A DNA stretch of 60,000 nt from Tubulanus polymorphus (GCF_964204645.1 NC_134033.1:4562231-4622230); one strand, 5' to 3'. Counted from the stretch's first letter, positions 13,692 to 26,072 are shown. Numbers and translations: made by a program. Notes: generated from the letters alone by a model not told the origin.

Positions 13692-14805
13692 AATTCACGC
13701 TTCAAAACAAACACATTTCTAACTATTTCTAAGTTTTCGCGACATTTCTCAAACTCGAGTGGCTGCAAAGTAATGACGAATTCACAAATGACAGAAGTTG
13801 ACGAATTGATCGAGTCCAATTATTTTGTAAAAAAATCCGCCCATCAAACTGGCGCCAGTCTCGTGTTTGTGAAACTTTCATCTGTTCTCGGTTTCGCTGT
13901 AATTACCGCGGTTTCTAAATTTAAACGTGTTTCAATACATCGCGTTTATAATCGTGTGCAATTATTTCTCTAAAATCATTTACTGTCGCCCCCGAACTGC
14001 GTTCAGTTTGTGATAATATTCGATGACATTTTCTATCTATACCTCAAAATATTCTGCGTCTCTGTAAAACACTTCGTCAATATCTGTTTCGACAATTCAC
14101 ACTCTACAGTCAATATAATAACTGAGTTGAAGCTAAGTGAAGCGCATGGATATCTGATTGTGGTGAGTAATAGGTCTTGTTTGGTACAGATTGTTTTGAA
14201 GAAACAATAGCAACCAAGTAAGACGGGGATGACAGCGGTACAATCGAAACGGAAATGTTTGGAATCTTTAGTTAGGAAACAGTGACAATAACCCCGGCGA
14301 GAATCTGACTCGCGCACTCTGATTCGGTCCGTTCTAAATTCGTCCCCTTCCGGACACGGACCCGTTTAGGACGGTCAAATTGCCGATGATATCATCTTAA
14401 TTGATCTTTTATAATAATCAATTGCAAATAGTTCTAAGATTCGTGCTTGATTCCTGTGAAAATTCGAGTGACAATTCAATAATGGAAATGTGATTGATTG
14501 TTGCAAACTGATTTTTCTTTCAATTCGATTTTGAAAGGATTTAAATTACTGCATAGAACTATCATTTTAACGAGGACTGTTAGAGAATATCTGATATTAT
14601 ATCTACTTCATATATTAGTTAGGATATTGAAGTTGAAATATGTACGGGTTAGTCCGGTATTATATAGCCAGTGGTTCTCGTGTCCATTGAACCCCATAAT
14701 GACAAACTCAGTTCATATTGTGTCCTGTTATTGTCCTCGGTCTTTGAAATTGATGAATACGTTTCGATTTTAATTGAACCAATTCTGATGATTCATTCGT
14801 AACAT
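13692..14805 (-). pseudogene. 5' flank of copy 1 with a strongly decayed 7TM-exon relic
   Basis: The flank aligns with 25243-26510 (upstream of copy 2) and, for its first part, with 55177-55960 (upstream of copy 3). Near 14150-14310 the minus strand retains short matches to TM3-TM5 of the 7TM exon, for example a piece like AGVIVTVS near 14280 and STAVIxVLLG near 14230, with deletions and frameshifts. At 14306-14385 a repeat containing TTCCGGACACGGACCCG is shared with 55885-55960. Nothing in the interval is coding. The promoter of copy 1 should lie in the first few hundred bases above 13691, but no clear TATA box was identified. Confidence 0.6.
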
Positions 14806-15172
14806 CCCAGTAAACATGTCAATGTTATTACAATGTTAATGAAATGTTAAATCCTGATATTGAATTAAAGTTGATTTTTGGGTGTATAAGTAAGTTGTGA
14901 CAACCAACATTACTACAACATTCATCAATTCGCACATCGATTCAATGTCGACATGGTAACCATCTCCTCATGATGTAGATTCAACATTCATACACCAACA
15001 TTAAACAAACGTTACTCCGACATCAATACAAAGTATTAAGATTCATATGAACTAAAATTAAAATTTATTGTTGAAAACCTGTAAAAATAAAATCATATAA
15101 AAGACATACTGTCTGATTACAATATTGACTGATCACAGAACTATGGGCCAACAATTCAGTGGCTTTCAGTGC

Positions 15173-15327
15173 TAATTCACTTCCATACCCCCTAATTCTA
15201 CAGTTATCAGTGCAAAATTAGTCTGAAACATAAGCCTTGTCTATAGCCTACTAGCGCGTAAACCTGTGTTTGAATGCGGGTTTCCTCGGACCGGGGTTCT
15301 GCTTATAATCCGTGTTTGAATGCTGTA
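15173..15327 (+). repeat. 155-bp direct repeat inside the 2.9-kb element, copy 1
   Basis: As far as I can read by eye it is identical to 15817-15971. It begins TAATTCACTTCCATACC and ends TTTGAATGCTGTA. The copies are 644 bp apart. Perfect identity in otherwise decayed DNA suggests a recent internal duplication or gene conversion. Confidence 0.85.
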
Positions 15328-15548
15328 TCATCCACACCATCACTAGAAAGAGGTTCAGTTTCATCATTACCAGATAACACGACATTCTGATCTAACAAAT
15401 CAGGTTCATTAAACTCTATTTCATGATCAGAGTATTCCTCAGTATCAGAATCAATTGATGATAACTGTAACTCCCCCTCACTATGAGATAATAAGTTCTC
15501 AAGCTGTCTGTCAACAAATCGCCAGCGTCTTTGGCGTCCTGAGGCCAT
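15303..15548 (-). CDS. Small acidic open frame, possible transposase N-terminus (uncertain)
   Basis: This 81-codon frame opens with an Arg-rich segment (GRQRRWRF) followed by a Ser/Asp/Glu-rich stretch (SSIDSDTEEYSDHE). Basic-then-acidic N-termini occur in several cut-and-paste transposases and in regulatory proteins, but there is no diagnostic motif. Its end lies inside the 155-bp repeat, which suggests a truncated first exon. A chance frame is equally possible. Confidence 0.25.
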   Translation of the reverse strand: MASGRQRRWRFVDRQLENLLSHSEGELQLSSIDSDTEEYSDHEIEFNEPDLLDQNVVLSGNDETEPLSSDGVDDTAFKHGL

Positions 15549-15816
15549 TGAATCAGGATTACTGTAAGAAAATTAAGAACAAGAAAGTAAATTCTTTACA
15601 TTGATTTGATATGATTGATAATCCTATAATAAGGACTGAAAGATCTAATCCCAACGAGAGGGATTATATCTTTCGAGCTTTATTGTATGATTGATTATCA
15701 TATCTAAGACACTGATAATTGCGTCTAATCAAGGACATATTGACTTCCAGACTGTCAATTTTGCAGAATGGTGTACTTCAGTGTGGCTGTAGACTTAAAT
15801 CGGGGAAGGTTGGTGT

Positions 15817-15971
15817 TAATTCACTTCCATACCCCCTAATTCTACAGTTATCAGTGCAAAATTAGTCTGAAACATAAGCCTTGTCTATAGCCTACTAGCG
15901 CGTAAACCTGTGTTTGAATGCGGGTTTCCTCGGACCGGGGTTCTGCTTATAATCCGTGTTTGAATGCTGTA
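15817..15971 (+). repeat. 155-bp direct repeat inside the 2.9-kb element, copy 2
   Basis: Partner of 15173-15327. Downstream of it (15970-16260) short motifs such as TGTTTGAA and GAACGCGGGTTC recur several times, giving the interval a degenerate satellite-like texture. Confidence 0.85.
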
Positions 15972-17682
15972 GCGTCTACACACGAGATATCTTACACCTC
16001 CATTAGAGTGTATAATAATAGACATTGTTTATTTTGATAACGGCATCCCACATACAGTTCACACGCTTCACATGCAAAGCCGTGTTTGAACGCGGGTTCC
16101 ACCATCTACACACAATAAAATCGCAGAGCTCGGTTCGAACGCGGGTTCAAACCCTTCTTTAATTGCAAGGTTTTCAAAACCCGTCTTTTCGGTAAAATGG
16201 CGTGTTTGAAAATAACAAGATTTTATGAAAACTGGGGACGCTGCACGGGCCGCGATTCAAACACTTCAACAACCCTAACTATGTTGCAATGATACGCATA
16301 GACGAGAGCATGGTACAAATTATTGATTGTTGGAAATTACTCAACTGCACGAGTGTTTTCATATTCAAAAACATTTAATGCATAAAAAGAATTACAACAA
16401 GGATTTTAAATTGTGCAGATATAGTGAAAATTACCCATAAACCTGAAAGAAATCTGGGACTGAGTGACATGGGCAGATAAGGAGTCGCTCTGCATGGGAC
16501 GATGATGAAATACCGGTAGAACATTACGAAACCACAAAGTTTTAAAACCCAGAATAGGTAAACAAAAATATCGCCGGGATGTTTATGAAGGGGTAACCGG
16601 GACAACCAGTAAATGTCTGTGACAAATGAATCCGTCATTGTACCGGCGAATCCAGGACGGTTAGTGTTGGCGCAGCTTTGGACTTCAGGCTTCTAGTAAT
16701 TTTTTAAGTCAAAGCATGCCCAGAATGAATCATATAGCCTACTCATAACAAACTGAATTGAATAGTAGGCCTACGGTCACGTGCGGGTACACAGCGTGAC
16801 AATTGTCAATTATTAGGCCTATAATTTTCAGTAGGCCTATAATTTTTGATTCGCGTTTATAATTCAAATTCAATAAAATAGATTTTAATTGATATTGAAA
16901 AAATTATCAAAAATTTTGATTTACTTAAACCTTGATAGGCCTAAATCTTACGATGAAATAAAAAAATTCATGTGGGGTTACTAAACACCGGAAACCGCAT
17001 TACTAGCGCCGCCTTTTTAATTTTGGCGTGGCAAATATAAATAAATCCGCATGGGATGGCATGCACTGCTGAACGGCATAGGCCCTAGAGTTGAGGAAAC
17101 TCAAAATAGGCTCGAACGTTAATCTCCCAATCATTTATAAAAACTGTGTATTAATATTAATTCTTGAACGCCGGGATGGCGGTGGATTAACTTACTGTCC
17201 TTGATGAGCAAGAAACGTCGCTGTTAGACGCCATATTGGATGATCAGCTTATTGCAAGGTGTGGTATAATTCAGATCTCTCAGTTTCACCTCGAAGACGG
17301 CATGTTCTAGATGGGTTCGAATCCTGCTTAAGCTTTTCAAAAAAACTACCAGCATGCTATTTTCTAGCAAATATTATACACACAAAATACTCGCACGGTA
17401 AAGTAGACACGAAAATAAACAACATAAACTATTTATATGTAGAAAATAAACAAATTTTGAATTACATTGAATCGACATTTAAAAAGCAATGTTTAATCTA
17501 GGTTGAATTTTGATCAAAGTGGCAACGGTTGCAAATTGGGACATTGATTCATCATCGTTATCTCAAATATCATAATAAAATATGGAATAAACATTGAAAT
17601 AGAGCTGGTGTCATGGAATCAACGTTGATATCTCAACATGAACATTGAATCAACATTGATTTCAGGTCGCGTGTTTACTGGG

Positions 17683-19215
17683 ATACGATGAATTCACTAT
17701 ACACGCGCATATATGTCCAGTCCTTACGTGAGGTTAGTTAAGTAAAAAAAGGAGATCTGTAAAAGCTTTTTATCAATTATTAGGTCCACTAATTAAATGA
17801 CCAATTTTTGAGGTTGCTGAGGGATGCTTTCGATAGTTCACATCTCGTGTATAAATTAGTCTAGTTGACTCTCTGTCTCTGGAATCTCACTCGGGCATCC
17901 AACCTAAACTTAAACATTGATTCTTCCAGTCAGAACTGAAATATGAAATCGTTGTTTTTCAGATAAGCCATTCCTTTCTCAGGACCTGATTGCTGTCAAT
18001 ACCACAAGGCTGACTAAACCGACGCTGTGAACTCCAGACATTTTTGAGATAATCCATGATGCTTCACACATAAATTGGTGGTGAGTAGATTTGTAGGTTT
18101 TTAATACTGGCTATAACAGATTACAATGTACATGTTTCGAGGCGAATTAAAAATTATCATTGAGATCAATACTGTTTTTCAGATAAGCTCTACTTCTCTC
18201 CAGGATCTGATTGCTGTCAATGTTTGCTGACTAAACCGACAAGGCCGGACAGATATTAGTGCTGTAGCTTGAGTGTCACATCTCCCAAGGAAACGATAAC
18301 TAATCGAAATAATCCATGCAGTTCCACACATGAATTGGTGAGCAGACAATTTAACTTCAAATCTAAATATAAAACTTAACTTAGGTCGGATTCAAGCTGA
18401 TTCAAGTCTAATTAAACTTCGGTTGCTTTTTCAGAGACGATCTTCCTGTGCAGGATCTCATTGCTGCCAATGCGCGTTGACTAAACCGACAAATACAGTT
18501 TCCAGATTCCAGACCTTCCTCACTTCATCAGGACCTGATTGCATCAAGTGTGTGCCGACAAAAACAACCTGGTCTGATAGAGGACTCCTGTGAGCTGAAT
18601 GATAAATCTCTTCGAGGAAAAGATAATCGAAAACTGCTCACATAAATCGGTGAGTAGAAATTTTAAATTTTTTCTCTATAGGAATCTGAGGTTAGGTAAG
18701 GTTTAATTCTAATTTTAACAGGATATTTCGTGTTCACTCACGCGTGACGAGGGTGGATATGCAAACTACCATCGTCACGCATTGAATCATCCAGTAGATT
18801 TTCAAATATTGGTTTTTTAAATGATGCACTTTCGCCATTTCTCGGGATCAACCCAAATCGCGACCGGTAGACTCAAACTCTTCCGGCTACGGATCTCCAC
18901 ACGTCACATGAATCTAATGTCTAATCACCATGATTTCATTTCAATAAACTGCAGAGTTATATGATATTGAATAACAACTTATGTTTCAAAAATGAGCGCA
19001 AATTATCGCAACAATGGGAACCTCGAGGGACCGCCCCAAGATGGCGCCTAGAAACTGGAAACTTCTTTATTACGAATGACACAATGAATCATTGTATTCG
19101 TTAAACTTATCAGGTCGTGACCCCAAACGAACTCAACCAAGTTTTAGGATTTCGAGGTTCAAATCCAATTTATAGATAGGCAAATATTATAAAGGGACTC
19201 TTGTCAAACTGTTGT
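17683..19215 (+). other. Downstream region of copy 2 holding three exon-like cassettes (candidate non-coding RNA gene)
   Basis: Three segments at 17963-18080, 18183-18337 and 18435-18649 each follow a pyrimidine tract ending TTTTTCAG. Each contains a core like GACCTGATTGCTGTCAAT followed by CTGACTAAACCGAC, and each ends in CACATAAATYGG followed by a GTGAGTAG-type donor. They read as plus-strand exons related to each other by duplication. Cassette 3 holds two copies of the core. Frames are not conserved between cassettes or between the two genomic copies (29245-29907), apart from part of cassette 3, so a spliced non-coding RNA is more likely than a protein. The rest of the interval (18650-19215) shows no gene. 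Whether it is transcribed is unknown. Confidence 0.5.
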
Positions 19216-22200
19216 TTATTTACTAGATGTCGTCAATCCTAGTCGTCGTTTATTGCGTTCACGAATAGATTTCATATCGATATTTAGTATTGTATAAAGA
19301 AGCGGATTCAGAGACGAGTTGATCGGTAAAAATAGAACGGCCAGCCAAGCGGCCACCTGGTTCGGTATCTCGACCGTAAATACGGCGCAAAACTGAACGA
19401 TTATTATCGGTAGCCAGCAAAATAGATTACAAAGATTGATTACTAAACTCCTTCGTGCTAAAACCAGTTCGGTAGGATCAGCTCTACCCGAACCCGACCT
19501 ACTCCCAGATACGAGTCTATACATCTGAGCGTACGTCGTCATTATCGTAGCCAATATGGCCGCATTAAACAAAGCAAAAATAGCGAATGAATAGTGCCAG
19601 CCATCGACGTCGATCGTCAGTAAATTCATAGGCAAACAAACTCCGGTTGTACCGTAAAAATTGTCTCCGAAGTAAGACGACGATGACAGCGGTAGAATAG
19701 AAAATGTGATTATAACGAGCCAACACGTGCAGCAAATACCGATAACGTATTTCGGAGTTATAATCGGACTTCTAGAGAACGGGTTGACGATATTTGAATA
19801 TCTCTGACGCGTTAGAATTAAGAGAAAAGTCAAGGAACCTTCGCACGAAACGGTGACAAAAACCCCGGAGAGACGGCATAATGAGCTATCCGTCCAGGTT
19901 TCAGAATTCAGATAATAAACGCCTTTGAACGCGTAGTCAGCTCCCGCGATCAAAAACAAATAGACCGACATCAGAAAATCACAACCGGCAATATTTATGA
20001 TGAGGATGTCTGAAGATGTGTTACGTGTTCCGGAGGATCCCATCCGCAAAGCTTGAACGCGAAATAAGATAACGATACTGTTAGCGAGAAAACTGAAAGA
20101 TGCGATCATCCAGATGATGGCCCTCAGTACAGTGTTACCCATCAGGTCAGAACAGGTGGAAAATTGATCAGCTTCGGGGAGACATCGGTCAACATTCGGT
20201 GCCATGCAGCAAAATTTGTAAGAATCCGAAGAGAGGTATTTCAATGATGTAAGATCGCCAAGGACGTTTCTTTGTACGGATATTACTTCAAAATTGTTGA
20301 CAAGGTCTAGAATTTCAAGTCAAGCCAATCCCGAAAAAGCATAGCTAGAAATATAATGGATTCTGTTACTGCTGATATTTAATGTCTGTAATGCGGATAA
20401 ACCTTTAAATACATTTTCACCGAGAACCGATATAGAAAGTCCGTGAAGATCGAGAACAGTAAGTAACGTCAGACCTCGGAAACTACCGTCTTCTAAATGT
20501 TGCAGCGGATTTCCGATAAGAAATAGTTGTTTTAAAGCGATCAAACCTGCGAATGTATTAGCAGATAATGATGTTATGCGGTTGTGAGTCAGGTCTAATG
20601 TGCATAGATTATTTAGATTAGAAAACGCTTTTGGAACGATGTAAGATAAATTATTGCCTGAAATGTCGAGAAAACGAAGATAAATGAAAGAGTTTAACAT
20701 CGATTCGTTAAATACGACTCGGTTATTCGACAAAATCGAAGCCCGAGTTGATTCTATAAAACGACCAGTAATATCCGATAAAAGAGCATTTTCACAATCG
20801 ATGAAATGACCCCGGCAATTACAACGTTCAGGACACGTGACCTTACAGTATGATTCGTCATCAGAGTTATGTTTACAATTAACGACACCGTCGCAAACTT
20901 CAGATTGCGGAATACAACGATTTTCCTGACCACATTTAAACATTCCCGGACACGACCAAGTCTCGCAGTTTCGTTCATCTTCTGAATTAGGACAATCGGA
21001 TCGACCGTCACAAACGTGTCTGATCGGTATACAGTAAGATGCCGGACATTTTACAGTACCAGCCGCGCATTGGAAGTCATTACACGCGAGTATATGTTCA
21101 AGATTTCTACATACCGGGAAACCAATCGGCATCCTTTCTAAAATACACCTTTCGTGTCGGGAATAACAGCGAGGAGAATTGAACGAACATCTTTGTTCAT
21201 CCGATTCCTTACACAGATCTGTGAAACGAGTCGTACAGTGATTGTCATTATTACAGTAAACCTCGGGATTCACTGTCATATTAGAGACCGATTCGTCTTC
21301 TTCGAGACTTCCGCTACAATCCACGACACCATCCCGATACAACTGAGAACTAATACATTCACCGTCCGCGCACGAGAACCCCTGACAAAGTTCGGCAGTG
21401 CAGCCGATCTCATCGGAGCCGTCTTTACAGTCGGCTAGTCCGTCACATCGTTTATAACTATCGATACATTGGTGATTGGAACAGCGATATTGCGTAGATA
21501 AACACGGTGGATGATAGCACGAGTTCTCATCCGAGCCATCGACGCAATCTCTCATAAAGTCACAGAAACCGCTAATCGATATAACCTGTCCATCGTTACA
21601 GCGGAACTGACTGTGTAAATTGATATCCCTACAATCGAGTTCATCTTCACCGTGTTGACAGTCGTGTCTGTTATCACATACGCGATGGTCGCTAATACAT
21701 CTTTGATCGTTACATTCAAACTGCCACGATTTACAACCGCCTATAGAAGCTAACTCTTCAGCAGTTACATTATAGGTACATAAAATGGAATGCACTTTAT
21801 CTTTTGTATCATCGAACGGTTTCAATAACCATTTAACTGATTGAACATAAGAAATTTCATTTCTGGTCACCAGTGGTTTGATAACTTTAAACCCGTTGCG
21901 GCCCATTGTCAGTATAACGTCATATTGATGTTTATATTGAAATTTGCCGACCAAATTTTTCAGGTCATTTTCTGTATTTAAGGTGATTCTTTTTATTTCG
22001 GCGCGGATGCTGTGGCACATTTCTCTAGCGCTCCGAATATTCAAACCTCGATTGTTTTTCCAGTCGGTTAGTATTTGATAACATTGTCCGGAAATAGTTA
22101 CCCACCCTCTTGGACAGGTTGAATTGGTTAAAGTTATATCGGGAATCATTTGATCTATGGTTTTATTTAATTCTTTATTAGTTGAATTGTTCGCATCGTT

Positions 22201-22495
22201 TATCGTTGAATTGTGTTTGTTTTCGATGTCGATTCTCTCAGATTCACAAATGAATGTCGTGTGCGTCTCCTCGATTTGACACGGGAATCGAACCCAGTTC
22301 GCTGATCCTCGTGGATTATTCAGTATCATCGCCGTACACGGCATATTGACGTCATTTATCGGTTGTTTTCTTAGCGGAGATATCAATCCTCGAATAACTT
22401 CTGGTATCGTTTCATTAATAACAGGTTTATACCACTCTGTGTAGCTCAATGGTTTACCGTCAGTCCACGTGTAATAACCATCATTCTGTTTCGTG
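19216..22495 (-). CDS. Copy 2 exon 3: end of lectin domain, second lectin-like domain, LDLa x6, LRRs, 7TM domain
   Basis: The exon starts after an acceptor read as CTTCACGAAACAG. It begins with the distal half of a C-type lectin domain (TWTDGKPLSYTEW ... WVRFPCQ). A second lectin-like segment starts at STCPRGWVTISGQCYQ. Six LDLa-like modules follow with hallmarks such as CDGLADCKDGSDE and CDGRSDCPNSEDE, then an LRR N-cap (CPERCNCRGHFIDC) and about five LRRs. The 7TM part, intact from 20244 to the TAA at 19216, has QRY in TM3, CWLPI in TM6 and NPLLY in TM7. An in-frame TGA at 20320-20322 separates the LRRs from the 7TM part. Both halves are in the same frame, so no intron is needed. A dibasic-rich C-terminus (RERNKRRLGL) ends the protein. 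Confidence 0.8.
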
Positions 22496-22566
22496 AAGAA
22501 ATGAAAATATATCACTTCTTTAAAAAACTTTCTATTCTAATTCATATTTGTATACATTAGTCTTAC

Positions 22567-23912
22567 CTTCCATTTCAATCCAATCATCATTATGAGTGCC
22601 TTTAATGTGTACGCCATTCGGAGAAGTTTTCTAGCGAATAATCTTTTGATGGAAATCATTTCCTGCTCTGAGTTGATACTGAGTAGATGTCCCGCGTACT
22701 TCTGTCTACAGTATATTTCAGCGTTCTCCCAATTCAGACGTTCATCTCTGATGAATTCGATGCAGGAAATTCCGGAATCCAGAAATCCTTGTTTACAGTA
22801 GAAATCATCGAAATGTTTAATCGGTAACGACTCGCGTAAAGTGTATTGTATTTTAAAGGTTGGGATATTATTCATTACTTCATAACGCAGAGTATTATCT
22901 GTTAACTATGAAATATAAGTCCACGAACCGCGTTATTATCACATATTAAAGTTTCGTATTGGGTCCTAATAATTTTGAACAGTTTTCCATTTTGGAAGAG
23001 GTTGTACTTTACCAGCTGTATCAAAATGATCGGATCATTCGCTTCCGCGTTGTTTGTTTCACATGAAACTGATCCAATAAATTTGATAATAAATCTGTAA
23101 TATTGAAATATATTTTGTTGTATCGGGTTTTCAAATTTATATGAAATAGATTTTGATGTACGTCCTGCCCAACCCGGGTAGTTCGGTGACTGCACGAGTC
23201 CACATTTATCTTTAGTAGTAACTGGAAGACGGGAACCGGCAAATCCAAATTTATGCGCTTTTTTCACTCCTAGACATTCACGACGTAGTTTTAATATTAG
23301 TGGATACTGCCAGAACCCAAACTCATTAACTGTGAAATCTACAGTGTTTAATACGAGACTGTTCTTCAGAAACTGATTACTCAAACTCAGAAACTGATCA
23401 CATCGCCTTGACATCTTGAGAAAACATCGGTCAATTTGATATTCGTGTTCCGATAATATGTGAATATTTTTCAAGCGAAGGCGTCGATTTCCGGATGTAA
23501 TCACGAGACAGTGTGACGTCATATTGATCTGACGTTTTTCTTCCTGTAGAACATAACCGTCACAATCAGTAGGAGCAAATTGAAGATATGAGCTACCAAC
23601 AGTTAACCGATTGTTATAGTAATAAGCGTATGCTACTACAGTAACCGGTCCACCTGATGTAATCAGGCTGACGACAGATCGACCGTAGTATGAACCAGGA
23701 CAATACGGACCATAGCGTCTAGCTGTGAAATTACTACCATCAAATATATAAAAACCAGCTCGATCACAGTTTTCTGATAGCACTGTTAGTTTCAACTGTT
23801 CTTCATAGATGTTCACTTTCCAGTTTAGTTGTAATGTAGTTACACGATACAATGTATTCTTTGATCGCGGGAACATGTGAGCAATTGTTAATGGTTTTAC
23901 AGTCTTTATTGC
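22567..23912 (-). CDS. Copy 2 exon 2: CUB-like domains and first half of a C-type lectin domain (frame-shifted)
   Basis: The acceptor reads TTATGTGTTTTAG above 23912 and the donor GTAAGA lies below 22567. Encoded features are a CUB-like segment with APTDCDGYVLQ, another with CGLVQSPNYPG, and then the N-terminal half of a lectin domain (FIRDERLNWENAEIYCRQ, HLLSINSEQEM). Relative to copies 1 and 3 one base is missing near 22908, in the codons after GLIFHS, so the CUB part (23876-22902) and the lectin part (22875 onward) are in different frames. The break does not look like an intron because no splice sites flank it. Confidence 0.75.
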
Positions 23913-24000
23913 CTAAAACACATAACGATATTGATAATAGTATTGAGTATTGCCTTTAAGTAAGAAAAACTGAATTTGCAAATCATTGTTATAAACTTAC

Positions 24001-25242
24001 CGATATCCTTTTCTTGTTGACGTAGACGTCTGATATTTTCATTGATATCACTTCAAATTCTAATTTCAAATTCGATCTTACAAAATCCGATGTCGTTAAA
24101 ACGCACAGAATCACGAGAAATCCGTCTGATTTTACACTCAGAGATTTAAGATGGTTAAAACTGAGTAAAATATCAGTTCTCACAATACGTAACCCTTCCT
24201 GTTTATATACACCAACGACACCTGGTGACGAGACGAGATCACGTGTCCAGTTGAAGACGACGTACTGCAGAACATCGACTGTGATAGACCAGCAGTATAA
24301 GTGTTTAGACTGAGTTACTATATGTGGTATTCCATCAATTGTAGTGAGCAGTCCTGATTTATTATAGACTTGAATTAACGGGTTAGAGATGTTCCAATCT
24401 GATATTTTGTAAACTTGCACGAGTAACTGCGACTTAAACGACACAATTGGAATGACACTTTCAAATTTCACAAACGCTTTATTAGTTTTGGTATAAAACG
24501 ATGAAGGTGGATGTCCGGTTTGTTCTCGTATAAGAGCTATAGGTTCACTGGTGCTGTTCCATCCGTCGTAAATTTGAGGACGAGTTTTCATCGGATCCTC
24601 ACCTGGATATAATCTGAAATCTATATGTATAAACGTTAAATTCATTGCAAACCCATCTGACATCCCGATCCATTCTAACAACAATTTACATCGCCAGACA
24701 GAAATCATAAATTCATAACCTGTTTGAGTTGGTAATTCTTTTACTGCACGTTTATGACATGTGTCTAAGATTTTCAAGCGACTCTGTTCTTCAAAACGAT
24801 ATATGATGTAAACCCGACTACCTCGCGCTCCATCGACGTTACTCCTAAACAACAACGAAATCAAATCGTTTCTGCGGATATGTAGTTGTTTTCTTCCGGT
24901 AGCGCAGAGTTTGTTGTCGGTCTCAGCGACGAGAAGGTAGTTTTCGTTACAGAATATCGACGGCTCGATGTCGTAGTAAACTTGAACGAGAAAACTTCCC
25001 GGTAAAGAGCTGTTGACGAACCAACGACATTCAACACCGCGCACTAACGACGGATAGTTCGGTGAAACGATGTAACCAGACGTAGAATCGACGGAGTATT
25101 GAGTGTTGTTACAAGATGAACTGACTGTAACAGACGCGGCTTCCTCGACAGAGTTTTCGCGATCAGCCCGCGTAAATATACAGTCTCCGCAAGCGATCAG
25201 TAAAACTACGAACAACGCTTTCATTCGCTGCATATTGAACAC
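24001..25242 (-). CDS. Copy 2 exon 1: signal peptide and N-terminal CUB-like domains
   Basis: The ATG at 25240-25242 opens a signal peptide (MFNMQRMKALFVVLLIACGD). A canonical CUB start (SGYIVSPNYPSL, cysteines on either side of VECRW) is followed by further CUB-like sequence with conserved tryptophans and many N-glycosylation sites (NST, NLT, NSS). The exon ends at a donor read GTAAGTTT below 24001. The frame is intact through about 414 residues. Start choice rests on conservation of the same ATG in all three copies. A second Met at residue 4 and a third at residue 7 could also serve. Confidence 0.85.
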
Positions 25243-25985
25243 AATTCACGCTTCAAGACAAACACATTTCTAACTATTTCTAAGTTTGCGCGACATTTCT
25301 CTAAAGAGTGGCTGCAAAGTAATGACGAATTCGCAAATGTCAGAAGTTGACGAATTGATCGAGTCCAATTATTTTGTAAAAAAATCCGCCCATTAAACTG
25401 GCGCCAGACACGTATTTGTGAAACTTTCATCTGTTCTCGGTTTCGCTGTAATTACCGCGGTTTCTAAATTTAGACGTGTTTCAATATCGTGTTTATAATC
25501 GTGTGCAATTATTTCCCTAAAAATATTTACTGTCGCTCTCGAACTGCGTTCAGTTTGTGATAATATTCGATAATATTTTCTATCTATACCTCAAAATATT
25601 CTGCATCTCTTTAAAACAGTTCGTCAACATGTTTTTACGATTCACACTCTACAGTCAATATAATAACTGAGTTGAAGCGTGAAGTGAAGCGCGTGGATAT
25701 CTGATTGTGGCGGGTGAGGACTTGTTCGGTACTGACTCGGAGAACCAACACCAACCAAGTAAGACGAAGATGACAGCGGTAGAATAGAAACTGTGCTTAT
25801 AACGAACCAACAAATGCAGCAAATACCGATAACGTATTTTCGGAGTTATAATCGGACTTCTAGAAAACGGATTGACGATATTTAGATATATACGATATTT
25901 AGAATTGAGAGATATGTTAAAGCAGCCTCTATTTATCACTCTTGATGAGTAGAATTCATAAATACATATAACGTCATTGCTTACA

Positions 25986-26028
25986 CCTGCTGCTGCTGCC
26001 GCTGCCGCCGCCACCGCCGCTGCTGCTA
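25986..26028. repeat. Trinucleotide (GCT/GCC)n microsatellite
   Basis: An imperfect run of GCTGCTGCTGCCGCTGCC and related triplets. Translated on the minus strand it gives an alanine run, which I regard as meaningless. Confidence 0.9.
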
Positions 26029-26072
26029 AGATAGTTCTAAGAAATTTCTTCGAAATCAGTGATAATTCGAGT

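Larger units (their letters stand above)
14806..17682. mobile_element. 2.9-kb DNA-transposon-like element with CCCAGTAAACA terminal inverted repeats
   Basis: The ends are CCCAGTAAACA (14806-14816) and its complement TGTTTACTGGG (17672-17682). The related unit at 28975 lacks the insert and reads AACATACG across the junction, so the element sits between AACAT and ATACG with a 2-bp AT duplication. Subterminal DNA is full of short CAACATT/AATGTTGA repeats at both ends. Inside are two identical 155-bp direct repeats and a small acidic reading frame, but no complete transposase. It may be a non-autonomous DNA transposon. The superfamily is not assigned. Confidence 0.75.
19216..25242 (-). pseudogene. 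Receptor copy 2: CUB - C-type lectin - LDLa - LRR - 7TM receptor, with two lesions
   Basis: This is the most complete copy. It has three exons: 25242-24001, 23912-22567 and 22495-19216. The predicted product is a very large plasma-membrane receptor with, in order, a signal peptide, several CUB-like domains, C-type lectin-like domains, six LDLa modules, an LRR block and a rhodopsin-type 7TM domain. LDLa-LRR-7TM is the layout of type-C LGRs (snail GRL101, relaxin-receptor relatives). The added CUB and lectin modules imply binding of glycans or proteins outside the cell. Two defects are visible: an apparent 1-base deletion near 22908 in exon 2 and a TGA at 20320-20322 in exon 3, where copy 3 has an arginine codon. 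It is a recent pseudogene or an allele with assembly errors. Reads or transcripts would decide. Confidence 0.75.

Noticed and set aside
16375-16638. Hydrophobic 87-codon minus-strand frame in the 2.9-kb element
   Set aside because: It has no domain and no partner sequence, and it lies in low-complexity A+T-rich DNA.
25655-26014. Open frame starting with poly-alanine upstream of receptor copy 2
   Set aside because: The alanines come from a trinucleotide repeat and the rest is frame-shifted 7TM relic.
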